A stretch of 46,963 bases of DNA from an uncultured Pseudomonadota bacterium (GTDB lineage Bacteria > Myxococcota_A > UBA796 > GCA-2862545), in contig CAIOSP010000170.1 in assembly GCA_903861005.1 (NCBI GenBank), positions 1 to 46,963 of the forward strand, given 5' to 3'. A program made the translations under genes and the position numbers. The notes below the pieces were generated by a model. That model saw only the letters and a list, made by a program, of their open reading frames with translations, had not been told where the DNA came from and made no database searches. Below, piece by piece: positions 1 through 7,364 of this stretch. How positions within the stretch are numbered: the stretch's first letter is position 1; the number at the start of each line of letters is the position of its first letter.

Positions 1-65
1 ATCCGCGGCTCAGACGCGGGCGGCTTGCCGGACAGCCTCCGGACCGGTTAAGCCGGACGGGCTCT

Positions 66-138
66 AGGGGTATAGCTCAGTTGGTAGAGCAGCGGATTCC
101 AAATCCGCAGGTCCCGGGTTCGAGTCCCCGTGCCCCTG
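66..138 (+). tRNA. tRNA-Trp (anticodon CCA)
   Basis: A 73-nt cloverleaf can be folded. The acceptor arm AGGGGTA (66-72) pairs with TGCCCCT (131-137, one G-T pair) and G138 is the discriminator. The D-arm contains AGCTCAGTTGGTAGAGC. The anticodon stem-loop GCGGATTCCAAATCCGC places CCA (Trp) in the loop. The T-arm contains GGTTCGAGTCC. The 3' CCA is not encoded. A hairpin terminator follows 10 nt downstream, so the gene is probably the last or only gene of its transcript. Confidence 0.97.
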
Positions 139-147
139 TTTTCCTAC

Positions 148-189
148 ACAAGGCCGGCTTCTCTCACGAGAACCGGCCTTGTTGCTTTT
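148..189 (+). terminator. Rho-independent terminator after tRNA-Trp
   Basis: ACAAGGCCGG (148-157) pairs perfectly with CCGGCCTTGT (173-182), and the stem continues with TTCTC/GAGAA around one unpaired base. A short T-rich tail (TTGCTTTT) follows on the + strand. It lies just after the tRNA and before the 3' end of the leftward PIN gene, so it probably ends the tRNA transcript and may also serve the opposite strand. Confidence 0.8.
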
Positions 190-219
190 GAACCCGAGTT
201 CGAGGAGCCGGTCCCGGCG

Positions 220-702
220 TCACTCCCCGACCTGTTCAAGCACGCGGGCGACGAGGGCGGGCGACGCACGGAATCCCATCGCGAGGATGGCCTCGATCTC
301 GGGCCTGATCGCCGCGATCAGGCCTTCCTGTCTCGCGCGCACGAGCACGCCGAGCGTGCCGATCACCGGCAGACCGCAGTCGCCCGCGACGGCTCGGCCG
401 GCACGATCGTCGCACAGGAAGAGGTCCGCGTGGATGTGCAGCGCGATCTGGATCCCGTCGGCCTCACCGGGGTCGAGGTGTCGACGCGCATCGGGCGGCA
501 CCGAAGTCACCGGGACGTCGAGCACGACGATCCACGTCGCGTCGGCCACTGCCGCAGCGCCCGCCCGTCCGACACCGGCCGTCACGACCTCGTCCCAGAC
601 CGATCTCGGCACGACGACACGCTGGAACAGCCGCTCCAACACGGAGAGCCGATTCACCGCGCCGAGGTAGAGCAACGGTCCGGCGTCACTGACGACGATC
701 AC
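220..702 (-). CDS. PIN-domain toxin of the DUF3368 family (probable ribonuclease)
   Basis: 160 aa. It opens with MIVVSDAGPLLYLGAVNRLS and continues with LFQRVVVPRSVWDEVV, the typical N-terminus of DUF3368 PIN-like proteins. The Asp at residue 6 (VSDAGPL) is the first metal ligand expected of a PIN nuclease, and further acidic residues occur in LFLCDDRAGR (residues ~93-102) and GEADGIQIAL (~78-87). PIN proteins of this kind are toxins that cleave RNA; the exact target cannot be read from sequence. The GTG start (702-700) overlaps the stop of the upstream UPF0175 gene as GTGA, so the two are translationally coupled, the usual antitoxin-then-toxin order. It looks intact. A non-toxin housekeeping role is possible but less likely given the pairing. 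Confidence 0.8.
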   Translation of the reverse strand: MIVVSDAGPLLYLGAVNRLSVLERLFQRVVVPRSVWDEVVTAGVGRAGAAAVADATWIVVLDVPVTSVPPDARRHLDPGEADGIQIALHIHADLFLCDDRAGRAVAGDCGLPVIGTLGVLVRARQEGLIAAIRPEIEAILAMGFRASPALVARVLEQVGE

Positions 703-971
703 AGCGTCTCGATCAACGCGAGCTCGCGCTCCAGATCGTCGAGGTCGTACCCAATCGCGGCGACGCCGTGCTCATCGAGCGTCCGGATGAAGGTCCAGCG
801 GTCCTGGCCCGCGAGCGCCGCACCATAGGCGAGGCTCATGTCGCCGCGACGCACTTGGTCGATGATCCACAACAGCCGCAACTCGATGGCCAGCGCCGCG
901 GGATCGGTGTGCCCTGGCGCCAACGCGTCGCGTGGAAGGTCGACAGTGAGGGTGAGCCGTGCAGAGGACAT
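699..971 (-). CDS. UPF0175 family antitoxin-like protein
   Basis: 90 aa from ATG 971, preceded by TTAGGTGG, a good ribosome binding site; an in-frame GTG at 1016 lacks one, so the shorter form is preferred. The central LAIELRLLWIIDQVRRGDMS and AYGAALAGQDRWTFIRTLDE, followed by GVAAIGYDLDDLERELA, match the UPF0175 pattern: a helix, a helix-turn-helix-like segment entered by (G)xxSxxxAAxLAG, and a C-terminal acidic helix. UPF0175 proteins are commonly found beside DUF3368/PIN toxins and are taken as DNA-binding antitoxins that neutralise the nuclease and repress the operon. The stop overlaps the PIN start by 4 nt (GTGA). Family assignment is from sequence pattern only. Confidence 0.72.
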   Translation of the reverse strand: MSSARLTLTVDLPRDALAPGHTDPAALAIELRLLWIIDQVRRGDMSLAYGAALAGQDRWTFIRTLDEHGVAAIGYDLDDLERELALIETL

Positions 972-1116
972 ACGGCCACCTAACCCGGGATCGGCCCGAC
1001 GAACCACCTCGGCCACCCGAGCCGGAGGATCTCCATCGCCTCGGCCTTCGTCCGCACGGCCAAGGGTTGAACCTGGATTCCAGTTCGTGTTCTGTCCACG
1101 ACGCCCTGTTCATCCC

Positions 1117-1148
1117 AAGCGCCGGTCACCTTCGGGGGACCGGCGCTT
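1117..1148. terminator. Strong hairpin downstream of the methyltransferase-like gene
   Basis: AAGCGCCGGTC (1117-1127) pairs perfectly with GACCGGCGCTT (1138-1148), with a short inner CC/GG stem closing on a UUCG-type loop. It lies 16 nt past the stop of the leftward gene ending at 1164, where a terminator is expected. No T-run follows on the minus strand (a weak TCTTT follows on the plus strand), so it may act as a 3'-end stabilising hairpin or bidirectional terminator. The remaining sequence between 972 and 1116 shows no other supported feature. Confidence 0.6.
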
Positions 1149-1163
1149 CGTCTTTGTGGGCGC

Positions 1164-1844
1164 TCAGGCCGCGCTGCCGCCCGTGAACGGCAGGAACTTG
1201 GGCGTGACCTTGGCGTACGCCTCGTACTCGGGGAACGCCTCGCGCAGCACCTTCTCCTCGTGGTGCATGCGCCGCATCTGCAGCGACCACTGCACCACCA
1301 AGAACGCCGCCGCGGTCGGCGACAGGTGCTGCAGGAAGATGCCGAAGACGGCGATCTCCTCCACCGCGTAGAGCGGGTGGCGCACGATGGAGTACGGACC
1401 CGCCGTCACGAGCCTGCGCGCCTCGGCCATGATGCTGAACGAGCGTCCGAGCCAGTACAGCACGTACGCCGACAGCCCAAAGCCCACCGCCGTGAAGCAC
1501 AGCGACGTGATGCGCAGCGCGGGCGTGAGCACGACAGTCGGCTCGATGATCGTGAGCACGCCCGTGGCGAACGTGCCCGCGAGCGCGATGACCCGCGTCT
1601 CGATCCCCTGCGCGGACTTCAGCGGCTGAAGGCGGATGAGCGTGGTCGCGACGATGAGCACGAGGAAGCTCAGGTTGGCGACCTCGGACAGCATCCGCAG
1701 GCCCTCGTAGTGATCCACGCCCGCGGTCCATTCGGAGTAGGCGTGAAGCAGCGCGCGGGTCTTCTTGAGGGCGGCGAAGGAGAAGAGGACCACGATCAAC
1801 GTGCGTCCGATGAGGTCTCCGATCCACGTCGCGCGATCCGTCAT
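1164..1844 (-). CDS. Isoprenylcysteine carboxyl methyltransferase-like / phospholipid methyltransferase family membrane protein
   Basis: 226 aa. The start chosen is ATG 1844, preceded by GGGAAGGGA; an in-frame upstream start would add 11 residues without a better site. Several hydrophobic segments are visible (IGRTLIVVLFSFAAL, ANLSFLVLIVATTLI, VIALAGTFATGVLTII, ITSLCFTAVGFGLSAYVLYW). The C-terminal half carries the ICMT/PEMT fingerprint: LVTAGPYSIVRHPLY, then a membrane segment, then HEEKVLREAFPEYEAYAKVT. This region binds S-adenosylmethionine in the family and methylates carboxyl or lipid amine groups at the membrane. The substrate in this organism cannot be deduced. Neighbours (toxin-antitoxin pair, helicase) give no functional link. 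Confidence 0.82.
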   Translation of the reverse strand: MTDRATWIGDLIGRTLIVVLFSFAALKKTRALLHAYSEWTAGVDHYEGLRMLSEVANLSFLVLIVATTLIRLQPLKSAQGIETRVIALAGTFATGVLTIIEPTVVLTPALRITSLCFTAVGFGLSAYVLYWLGRSFSIMAEARRLVTAGPYSIVRHPLYAVEEIAVFGIFLQHLSPTAAAFLVVQWSLQMRRMHHEEKVLREAFPEYEAYAKVTPKFLPFTGGSAA

Positions 1845-1887
1845 GCGTCCCTTCCCGTGCTGGTGACTGGGGGACATAACGTCCGGG

Positions 1888-4800
1888 CTAGGCCGCGACC
1901 CGACCCGCGACGAGCAGACCCGGCGGCATGGCGAACCGCAGGCGCCACTCGACCGTGATTGGACGCTCGCCGGCGTCCCCGTCTGGCAGCACCGGACCCA
2001 GGTAGCAGAAGGCCATCGTCACGCCCGGACGGTCGTCCGACCGCTCGCGCACGAACAGCAGCGGCTGGCAAGCCTCCGCGATCGGGTCCAGGTGGCGCCT
2101 GCCTTCTCTGGACGCGCGACGGGTGCGGGCCTTGGACTGCCAGTGGAAGCGTCGCTCGTTCATCGGGAAGTCGCGGTAGCGCAGGTGCTCCTTGGTCGCC
2201 GCGGCCTTCTCGAGCGTCACGAGGAGCAGGTCGAATCGACCGCCCGGGGTAGACTCCACGCCCGTGTAGTAGTCGCGGAACTTGCCCGCGGCGGTTCGCT
2301 GATCGAACGCGACGCTCAGTTCGGCGCCCAAGTAGCGGGCATGCAGCGCGAGCGGCACGCCGGTCTCCAGCTCATGCGGCTCAGCGAGCAGCGCGTTGAC
2401 CGCGCGCAGGACGGCACCCAGGTCAGCGACCTCGTCGCGGAGGACCGGGTGCCCTTCCCACGCGGTCCACGCGGCGGCGTCGTCTGCGGCGACGTCCTTC
2501 CCGTAGAGCACGGCGAACAGCATCCGGGCGAGCCTTCGCGCCGCCTCGTCGCCAGGGCGATGGAGCTGGACCAGCCGGTCCCACGCGTCCAGCCGACGAA
2601 CGTCCCCGACGTGGAGCAGCTTGTGCACGTTCTCCAGCGCGTCGCGCTCACCGTCGGCGAGGGCACGCGGATCGAGCCCGACCGCCTGCCGATGGAGCGT
2701 CCAGCACTGACGAATCGCGTACAGATCGGCGAGCGCGACGTCCGTCTCGTGCAGGAACCCCGCCAGGCTCAACCCCGCGTTCTGCGGTTCCCGCAGCAGC
2801 GCGCGAATGCCGCGCAGGTCGTCGGGGATCGCCCGACGGATCTGGTCGAGCACGGCGCTGCGGGCGTGCTCGTCGAAGTGCATGTGACAACCCGCGGGCA
2901 GTCGACCGAACTCGGTCTGCACGAACTCGCGCAGCTCGCGCGGGGTGTGACCCAGGAGCGCGCGCAGTCGGCGGTCGAAGCGGAACTGCACGCTCTGCCG
3001 ACCGGTGAGGTCGAACACCACCAGCTCAGACTTCAGCGGCGCCCGGCGTAGCCCTCGGCCCAGCTGCTGCAGAAAGACCGTCGCGCTCTCGGTGGGGCGG
3101 AAGAAGAAGAGCGTGTTCACGTTCGGGATGTCGACGCCCTCGTTGTACAGGTCGACGACACACAACACCTGCACCGCGCCCGCGTCCAGGTCGTGACGCG
3201 CGTCCGCACGCTCCTGCCGCTCAGTCCCGGCCGACAGCACGCGCGACTTGTAGCCGCGCTCCAAGAACCGGCGGTTCACCTCGTCGGCGTGGCGGACGCT
3301 GACGCAGAATGCGATCGCGCGCAGCGCGTCGGGTCGCGCGATGTGCTCGTCGATCGCGGTCACGGCGCGCCGCACGAAGATCTCGGACGCGCCGACCAGC
3401 TTGTCGGACAGGGCGTCGCTCGCGTACCGGCCGTTGCGCCAGGACACGTCGCGCAGGTCCACGTCGGCCACGTCGAGCGCGTAGTAGCGGAACGGGACCA
3501 GCGCCCCGGGGATGGCGTTCCAGACGCGCAGGTTCCCCACCCAAGGGCGCGGGAAGTGCTCGTCGTAGTCCAATCCATCGGCGCGCTCGGGCGTACCGGT
3601 CAGGCCCAACAGCTCCTTGGGCCGTATGCGCTTGAGCAGCTTGGTCCACGAGTCGGCGGCGGTGTGGTGCGCCTCATCCAAGATCACCATGTCGAACTGG
3701 GACGGATCGACGGCACCGCCCTCCACGAGCGAGTCGATCGACGCGAACACGTGCCGTCCCGTCCTCACGACGTGGCCCTCATAGAGCAGCTCGCCGAAGC
3801 TCTGCACCTGCAACGCCGCACGAAACACCTTGCGGGCCTGGTCCAGGATCTCCCGCCGGTGCGCGACGAACAGCAAGGTGTCGACACGGCCCGACAGCTT
3901 GAGCGCGCGGTAGTCCAGCGCGGCCATCACGGTCTTTCCCGTGCCCGTCGCGGCGACCAGCAGGTTGCGGTGACGGCCGAGCTCGCGGGCCCGCATCAGC
4001 TCTTCGAGGACTGGCTTCTGGAAGTCCTTCGGCTCGATCTCGGGCAGCCAGCCGTCGGTCGACTCATACCGCTCGGACAGCGCGAACGACAGACGGTGCC
4101 GCTGGACCTTGTTCCCAAGCTCGAAGCGCTCGAACTGGTTTGCGTCCGCCCAATACTGCGCGAAGGTCTCGCGCATCTGCTCGACGATGCCGGGCTGGTC
4201 GGAGTCCGTCACCCGCACGTTCCACTCGAGGCCGTCCGTCTGCGCCGCGTGCGAGAGGTTCGAAGACCCGACGTACGCCGTCGAGTACCCGCTGCTACGA
4301 TGGAAGATCCACGCCTTCGCGTGCAGGCGGGTCGCCGTCTCGTCGAACGAGATCTTGAGTTCGGTGTTCGGCAGCGCGGCGAACCGCTCGATGGCCTTCA
4401 CGTCCGAGGCGCCCATGTAGGTGGTGGTGAGCACGCGGAGCGGACGCCCCCGCTCGACGCAGTGCTGCTCCAGCACCCGGCGGAACTTGTCGAACCCGGA
4501 GAGCTTCACGAAGGCGCACAGCAGGTCGACGCGGTCGGCGGTCTCGAACTCGCTGCGAAGCTGGTCCAGCAGGGAGTCGCCGCTGGCGTTCACGATCAGC
4601 CGGGACACGTGGAGCGAGCCCATCGGCGGCTCCGCGATCACGGCAGGACGCTCGACGATCGCCTCAAGGCGCTCCGAGCGAAGCACCACCTCGTCGGCGC
4701 GATCGAACACCCGCGGCGCGGCGACGCGCAGCGCGGACAGGACCGCCTCCGCCAACCGGAGGCTCTCCTCCGGCTTGTCCTTGAGGGAGAGCAGCGCCAG

Positions 4801-4989
4801 CTCGACCGCGCCGCGGATCAGCGACCCGAGCGGTGCCGACAGATCGTCGCTCTTCCCAAGCGCGCGGGTGACCGACTCGAACCGCGGGTCAAGCTCCGCC
4901 AGCTCACCCAGCAGGCGCTCACTGACGACCTCGTCGTAGACGCCAGGACTCAACGCCGCGCGCCGCCACGTGCCCAACCTGCCCCCCAA
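1888..4989 (-). CDS. Fused PLD-family nuclease, superfamily II helicase and DUF3427 protein
   Basis: 1033 aa if the TTG at 4989 is used; TTG codons at 4977 and 4953 are also possible and no start has a well-spaced ribosome binding site. Domain order: an N-terminal region (~1-125); a phospholipase-D/HKD nuclease domain (~130-285) with LHAKAWIFH (H223, K225) and GSSN (241-244), the single-copy HxK catalytic pattern; an SF2 helicase (~320-665) with Walker A ATGTGKT (347-353), DEAH box (438-441), motif III-like LTGTP (463-467) and motif VI QQLGRGLR (641-648); and a C-terminal DUF3427 region, ~670-1030, ending in a LRYRDF/RRFHWQSK-type module. All catalytic motifs are intact. Fusions of this kind are restriction/repair-like DNA translocase-nucleases often found in accessory regions; a role in defence against foreign DNA is an inference. 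No methyltransferase or specificity subunit lies next to it, so it acts alone or with distant partners. Confidence 0.88.
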   Translation of the reverse strand: MGGRLGTWRRAALSPGVYDEVVSERLLGELAELDPRFESVTRALGKSDDLSAPLGSLIRGAVELALLSLKDKPEESLRLAEAVLSALRVAAPRVFDRADEVVLRSERLEAIVERPAVIAEPPMGSLHVSRLIVNASGDSLLDQLRSEFETADRVDLLCAFVKLSGFDKFRRVLEQHCVERGRPLRVLTTTYMGASDVKAIERFAALPNTELKISFDETATRLHAKAWIFHRSSGYSTAYVGSSNLSHAAQTDGLEWNVRVTDSDQPGIVEQMRETFAQYWADANQFERFELGNKVQRHRLSFALSERYESTDGWLPEIEPKDFQKPVLEELMRARELGRHRNLLVAATGTGKTVMAALDYRALKLSGRVDTLLFVAHRREILDQARKVFRAALQVQSFGELLYEGHVVRTGRHVFASIDSLVEGGAVDPSQFDMVILDEAHHTAADSWTKLLKRIRPKELLGLTGTPERADGLDYDEHFPRPWVGNLRVWNAIPGALVPFRYYALDVADVDLRDVSWRNGRYASDALSDKLVGASEIFVRRAVTAIDEHIARPDALRAIAFCVSVRHADEVNRRFLERGYKSRVLSAGTERQERADARHDLDAGAVQVLCVVDLYNEGVDIPNVNTLFFFRPTESATVFLQQLGRGLRRAPLKSELVVFDLTGRQSVQFRFDRRLRALLGHTPRELREFVQTEFGRLPAGCHMHFDEHARSAVLDQIRRAIPDDLRGIRALLREPQNAGLSLAGFLHETDVALADLYAIRQCWTLHRQAVGLDPRALADGERDALENVHKLLHVGDVRRLDAWDRLVQLHRPGDEAARRLARMLFAVLYGKDVAADDAAAWTAWEGHPVLRDEVADLGAVLRAVNALLAEPHELETGVPLALHARYLGAELSVAFDQRTAAGKFRDYYTGVESTPGGRFDLLLVTLEKAAATKEHLRYRDFPMNERRFHWQSKARTRRASREGRRHLDPIAEACQPLLFVRERSDDRPGVTMAFCYLGPVLPDGDAGERPITVEWRLRFAMPPGLLVAGRVAA

Positions 4990-5030
4990 ATCCGCCGAAG
5001 GGCCAGGTTACGCGACGGGCAGCCAGGAGT

Positions 5031-5465
5031 CTAGCGATCCTTGGCCCCACCCGGCTCCCACCCGACCTCCGCCATCTCAAACCCCGCGAACTCAAACCCC
5101 GGCGCCACCGTGCACCCCACTAACGTCCACGCGCCCAGCGACCGCGCGGACTGCCACCAGCCGGTCGGCACCACCGCCTGCGGGCGCTCGCCCTTGGCCA
5201 GGTCGATCCCGAGCACGGCGCGGCGCATGAGCACGTCGCCGTGGGCCATGCGGACCTCGAGCGGCGCGCCGGCGTGGAAGTGCCAGGCCTCGGCCGCGTC
5301 GACGCGGTGCCAGCGGGACTCCTCACCTTCGCGGAGCAGGAAGTAGATCGCGGTGCAGCGGGCGCGCCCGTCATGGGTGTCCGGATCGCGGAAGGTCTCG
5401 GCGTAGTAGCCTCCCTCGGGGTGGGGCTTGAGGCCGAGCTGGGCGATGATCTCGTCTGCGTCCAT
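5031..5465 (-). CDS. Cupin superfamily protein, DUF985 (cupin_5)
   Basis: 144 aa from ATG 5465, preceded by a textbook AGGAGG at 6-nt spacing; longer in-frame starts are rejected for that reason. LGLKPHPEGGYYAETFRD is the hallmark opening of the DUF985 cupins, followed by AIYFLLREGEESRWHRVDAA (cupin motif 1 region with its His) and AWHFHAGAPLEV, then VVPTGWWQSARSLGAWTLVG and CTVAPGFEFAGFEMA, the second cupin motif. Family members are small single-domain beta-barrels of uncertain function, sometimes annotated as sugar-binding or isomerase-like. It looks complete. It is divergent from the EAL-like gene on its right, with about 240 bp between them. Confidence 0.9.
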   Translation of the reverse strand: MDADEIIAQLGLKPHPEGGYYAETFRDPDTHDGRARCTAIYFLLREGEESRWHRVDAAEAWHFHAGAPLEVRMAHGDVLMRRAVLGIDLAKGERPQAVVPTGWWQSARSLGAWTLVGCTVAPGFEFAGFEMAEVGWEPGGAKDR

Positions 5466-5705
5466 GGGACCTCCTGACGAGAGCTCCATCGCACGGACCG
5501 TGCCGTCGATCACGCAACCGTGGCCGCGCGATCAAAAAGGCCCCGAGTGGCGCCGACCACGAAGAGCGTCGATCCGAGCCTAAGGGCGGCGCGAACGGCC
5601 GATCTTCCCCTCAACGACGAGCGCCGGGCGACAGGTGCGGGCGCGCACGTACGCAACACCGCACTACAAAATCCGCTTTCAGCGCCGATACCAGATCGGC
5701 CAGCC

Positions 5706-7256
5706 ATGGAAGCTCTCCTGCTACATCACCTCGACCCCCCCTCCATGCACACGATGCCGTCCCCCAAGCCCAGCGCGGTCGACGTGGCGCACCCGCTCCG
5801 CACGAGCTCCGGCAAGGTCACGGCCGGCGCGGCCGGCGCGTGCGCGCTCGCGGTCAACGGCGTGGTCTACGGCGCGATGAGCGGCGCGGGGATGCTCGCG
5901 GTGGGCGTGTTCGCGCTGGCAGCGGGCGTCGCCGCGGGCGTCGCGCTGCGGCCCTCGCAGGACGCGCCGGTCGCGACGGGTCCGTCGAGGTCAGCGAGGC
6001 CCGCGGACCCCGAGCGCGCGAGCCTGATCGGCGTGGACCTGGGCGACGGCGTGGACGACGACGACGACAGCCTGGTCACGTCGCAGACCCAAGCGGCCAG
6101 CGCGGTGCTCGTGTTCCGCGCCACCCCAGAGGCGCACGCGGCGCTCAAGCGCGCCGTCCAGTGGGCCCCGGTTCCGCTGGAGGCGGTGGACCGCGCCGCG
6201 GAGGGCGAGCTGGTGTTCGCGTGCCACTCAGCCGAGCTGGCGAACGCCGGCCCCGCGCTGATGGGCCACCTGCACGGCCGCCTGGGACCCCTCTTCGACC
6301 AGATCCGCGTCGGCGTGGCGGTCACCCCCCACGACGGGAGCTTTGCCGACGCGCGTATGCTGGCTGGCGTCGCCGCGGAGCACGCGAGCGCCGGTGAGGC
6401 CGCATGGCACGACGACCTCTCCCGCAAGCTGTTCGGCTGTGGGCCGTTCCAGGCGGGCGACCTGACCGCAGCGCTGGAGGACGGCCAGATCGTCATGGCC
6501 TTTCAGCCCTTCTACACCAACGACCGCTGGACGCTGGCGGGCGCGGAGATCCTGATCCGCTGGCAGCACCCCCAGTGCGGCGAGCTCCCTCCCTCGCGCT
6601 TCTTGAGCGCGTTCCGCGGCAAGCACGATCTGGTCACGCTCACCCAGGAGGTCGTCACAGTCGCATGCCGCAAGCTCAGCACCTGGAAAGCGGCGTTCGG
6701 CGATGGCTTCCGCGTGGTGGTGAACTCCGGCCTCGCCGAGTTCTGCGACCCATCCACCTTCGGCAGCCTAGCCTACCTGCTCGATCTGGCGGGCGCGGAC
6801 CGCGTGCGGTTCGACATCCCGGTGGACGAGCTGCTGCACATGACCGACGAGGAGCGCGAGATGCTCACCTCGGCGGCCGACGAGGGCGCGCAGCTCATCG
6901 CCACGTCGGTGCGCGACATCGCCCAGCTCGACGCGCTGCGCGGCCTGCCCGTCAGCGGCGTGAAGATCGACGCGTACCGCCTGGGCGCGCTCGGCGTCAC
7001 CCAGATCGAGCCGCTCGCCCGCGCCGCCGTAGAGCGCGGCCTCCAGGTTTACGCCGTGCGCGTGGAGTCGGCGGCGGACCTGCAGCGCCTCCGCAACCTC
7101 GACACGCTCGCCTACGTTCAGGGCTTCGCCCTCTCGCAGGTGGTCGACGCCGCCACCATCGACCGGCTGGGCTCGCCCTTCGCCCAGGTCACCATCGACC
7201 CCAAGGCGTCCCGCCCCGTGGTCGAGGCCCGCGCGGCCGTGGAGCTGCACCTGTAG
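5706..7256 (+). CDS. Degenerate GGDEF-EAL membrane protein (probably catalytically inactive)
   Basis: 516 aa from ATG 5706; an in-frame GTG at 5520 would add 62 residues of non-conserved, less GC-rich sequence, and ATG 5742 is another option, since none has a clear ribosome binding site. Residues ~36-82 hold two adjacent hydrophobic segments (AGACALAVNGVVYGAM and MLAVGVFALAAGVAAGVAL), so the rest is probably cytoplasmic. Residues ~130-235 resemble the end of a GGDEF domain (IRVGVAVTPHDGSFADARML) but have no GGDEF site. Residues ~252-490 are EAL-like. The Glu of the EAL motif (AEILIRW), the Lys of KID and the QGF motif are kept, but LEITE reads FDIPVD, the DDFG site reads TSVR, and AEGVE reads AVRVE. 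Loss of these metal ligands argues against phosphodiesterase activity, leaving c-di-GMP sensing or scaffolding as the likely role. Confidence 0.8.
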   Translation: MEALLLHHLDPPSMHTMPSPKPSAVDVAHPLRTSSGKVTAGAAGACALAVNGVVYGAMSGAGMLAVGVFALAAGVAAGVALRPSQDAPVATGPSRSARPADPERASLIGVDLGDGVDDDDDSLVTSQTQAASAVLVFRATPEAHAALKRAVQWAPVPLEAVDRAAEGELVFACHSAELANAGPALMGHLHGRLGPLFDQIRVGVAVTPHDGSFADARMLAGVAAEHASAGEAAWHDDLSRKLFGCGPFQAGDLTAALEDGQIVMAFQPFYTNDRWTLAGAEILIRWQHPQCGELPPSRFLSAFRGKHDLVTLTQEVVTVACRKLSTWKAAFGDGFRVVVNSGLAEFCDPSTFGSLAYLLDLAGADRVRFDIPVDELLHMTDEEREMLTSAADEGAQLIATSVRDIAQLDALRGLPVSGVKIDAYRLGALGVTQIEPLARAAVERGLQVYAVRVESAADLQRLRNLDTLAYVQGFALSQVVDAATIDRLGSPFAQVTIDPKASRPVVEARAAVELHL

Positions 7257-7283
7257 GCCGCCCCGGCTGGGCGCCGACGCAAC

Positions 7284-7317
7284 GTGACACGTTTATTGTG
7301 ACACCGTCTACTGTCAC
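7284..7317 (+). promoter_or_regulatory. Palindromic operator with repeated GTGACAC, upstream of the desaturase
   Basis: GTGACAC occurs at 7284-7290 and again at 7298-7304 (period 14). The second copy forms a perfect inverted repeat with TGTCAC at 7312-7317 (GTGACA-8 nt-TGTCAC). The site lies 48 bp before the desaturase start and is locally AT-richer than its surroundings. Because the desaturase is followed by a coupled MerR-type regulator gene, this is the natural candidate for that regulator's binding site, given the MerR preference for short palindromes within promoters. That assignment is inferred. Confidence 0.6.
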
Positions 7318-7364
7318 CGTTATTGGTGGCGCGCCATCTGGTGATCCGGTGGCTGGAGGTGCAC

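Noticed and set aside
1-65. Promoter of tRNA-Trp
   Set aside because: Hairpin-like CCGGAC repeats are present, but no -35/-10 pair with credible spacing could be picked from the short sequence available.
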